A stretch of DNA of 64,000 bases from Nothopassalora personata (lineage: Eukaryota; Ascomycota; Dothideomycetes; Mycosphaerellales; Mycosphaerellaceae): assembly GCA_033816765.1 (NCBI GenBank), contig CM066288.1, positions 496,001-560,000 of the forward strand, written 5' to 3'. Position 1 is the stretch's first letter, and each line of letters opens with the position of its first letter. Below the pieces are notes generated by a model. That model worked only from the letters and a program-made list of their open reading frames with translations, had not been told where the DNA came from and searched no databases. Shown piece by piece: positions 62,709 through 64,000 of the stretch. The position numbers and the translations under genes are program-made.

Positions 62709-63362
62709 AGCGTAGCATGCCCCTACCGAATGCTTACCTAGGTAGTTACTAGCACTGGTTTTCGGTTATATGTAGGGTTATCGGACCTTTAGTATAACCT
62801 TAATAGTACTACTCTTACTACTTATAAGACCGGTCTCGGCGCTACTACCTTATAACGGTTATAGGGACATACGCTAAGAGGCATTCTTAAGCGTAGCTCT
62901 CTACCTACTACTTCCTCTCTTTTTCTTTAAATACTAACACTATTACTAGAGCTACTAACACATTAGACGGTTCTTTAGCCTCTCTCTCTTTACGACCTTA
63001 GCCTTCTTTAAAGCCCTACCCTAATACTAAGCTTTTAAAGCTTACTAACTGTAAGGGGCGGGCCCCTGTTTCTTAGCATAGGCTACGCCTATGCGTTCGG
63101 ATTGCTTTCCGACACCTTTTCTTCGGACAGCGTGTAACTTCCCCTTTCTTCTATATCGAACTTATTATAAACTTTATAGAACTTTAGTATATACGTCGTT
63201 CACCCGTAACATTAAGTTCGATCCATTCGAATTAGCTAGGTACCTACTATTAAAGAGACGGGATACGTAATAACGTCGCCGGGTAGCGAGAACCCCGGGA
63301 CTAGTACCCCGAATAAAAACTTCTAACTTATGCTACAGTAACTATACTAGCGATAGGAAGAG
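62709..63362 (+). repeat. RIP-altered sequence with a probable LTR of the last element
   Basis: TA-rich, low in CA/TG; no gene seen. An LTR end is likely at 63211 (...CCCGTAACA), because TAAGTTCGAT at 63213-63222 pairs with ATCGAACTTA at 63155-63164, the same self-priming arrangement as in the other elements. A possible LTR start is TGTAAGGGGC at 63049, but the partner LTR is outside the window. Confidence 0.45.
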
Positions 63363-64000
63363 ATGTAAGCCGAGTTAATTACAACGCGCGCCGCTTTAAA
63401 AGAATCGGAAGACGCTCGACGTTAGTTAACACCTATAGTCTCGCTACTAGTTTATAACGAGACGACTACTAGTAACCTAATGAGATAGCTACTATAGACG
63501 CTAAACGCCGCCGCGCCCTCGCCGCGTACCGGAGAAGAACCGTCGGGTCCTAGAGGTTAGAACCCCCCTTCCTAGGACGGTAAGGTAGAGACATTCCGCG
63601 ATTACTTCTTAAGGTTAAAGAGCTCTTTTAGGGTGCGATCCGCCCTGAAACCGACGCTCTCTAAGGAGTATTACTAGGACGCGATTAACGACACCTTACT
63701 AGCGAGAGAGCGTACTAGGATACGGCACTTCTAGGATAAGGGAGACGGCGAACTTAGGAAGGACCCCGTTACTTTCTTTACGTAACTCGAGAAAGTCTTC
63801 GGTAATAGTAACGAGCGCGCTAAGGCCCTAGAGTAGCTTACTAAGATTAAGCATACGAACGGTTAACCTTAGCACGATTACTAGATGAAATTCGACGGAC
63901 TCCTACTAAGCGCCGGCGGAGAGAACTAGAGCGACGACGCGAAGATTAGTTACTTACGTAACACCTTCTCGAACCCCGTTCGGATGTACACGGCGGCTAT
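63363..64000 (+). pseudogene. gag: RIP-altered gag of a further Gypsy element, cut by the window edge
   Basis: Opens with ATG then TAA. Reading TAA/TAG as former Gln/Trp gives one continuous Gag frame: VETFRDYFLRLKSSFRVR (about 63585), VTFFTQLEKVFGNSNERA (about 63770), AEITKIKHTNG-like sequence, KFDGLLLSAGGEN (about 63890) and ISYLRNTFSNPV near the end. This matches the capsid part of Gypsy Gag. It continues beyond 64000. Confidence 0.65.

Noticed and set aside
1..64000. tRNA or rRNA genes
   Set aside because: I looked for cloverleaf-like stretches and rRNA-like conserved blocks and saw none; the tRNA-Met-like piece at 30911 is only 11 bases and is the Copia PBS.

Overview
The window looks like nuclear DNA of a filamentous ascomycete (Pezizomycotina; a Dothideomycete such as a Mycosphaerellales species is my guess from general look, low confidence). 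Reasons: short GT-AG introns (47-85 bp), a secreted GMC oxidoreductase relic, a peroxisomal enoyl-CoA isomerase, and a large nest of LTR retrotransposons. The older elements carry the fungal RIP signature: CpA/TpG changed to TpA, so Gln CAG and Trp TGG have become TAG, while CpG is largely kept.

Layout. 1-5.8 kb is a small gene island: a decayed GMC oxidoreductase (+), a three-exon kinase-like gene (-) and a two-exon peroxisomal enoyl-CoA isomerase (-). From about 5.8 kb to the end everything I can identify is transposable-element DNA. Matching target-site duplications (TSDs) let the nest be unpacked. A RIP-altered remnant holds element A1 (6083-8455, TSD TAAGA) and a RIP-altered Copia element E (8690-31127, TSD CTACA). 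E in turn holds a solo LTR (8828-9074, TTACC), a solo A-type LTR (9996-10311, TTTCG), RIP-altered Gypsy element D (11328-18870, CTATC) and intact Gypsy element B (21497-28636, GGTAT). Two adjacent copies of another RIP-altered Gypsy element follow. G1 (about 31636-44290) holds intact Gypsy element C (35910-43448, AGAGC). G2 (about 44291-62708) holds RIP-altered Gypsy element H (45866-53516, CTTAG, itself holding a solo A-type LTR 51424-51716, TAGAG), a 760-bp retroposon-like insert X (55269-56028, 14-bp TSD) and element A2 (56216-58616, TATTA). A further RIP-altered gag runs off the right edge.

How the parts work. B and C are complete chromodomain Gypsy elements (Gag, protease, RT, RNase H, integrase, chromodomain) with identical LTR pairs and open frames, so they may be autonomous and recent. 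C has a perfect -1 slippery heptamer one codon before the gag stop. Six Gypsy-type copies (A, B, C, D, H and the last one) have 8-10 nt just inside the 5' LTR that are complementary to a site inside the LTR, as in Tf1-type self-priming; C and D show a compensatory base change. The Copia element instead has a match to the anticodon loop of initiator tRNA-Met.

The most unusual system is the A family: a 2.4-kb element encoding only Gag on one strand and, convergently on the other strand, a small protein laid out like a Gal4-type regulator (basic patch, six cysteines in Zn2Cys6 spacing, coiled coil, acidic/aromatic tail). Between A1 and A2 the gag, R and U5 regions are nearly identical, but the antisense ORF and the neighbouring U3 differ strongly, as if they had been exchanged as one block.
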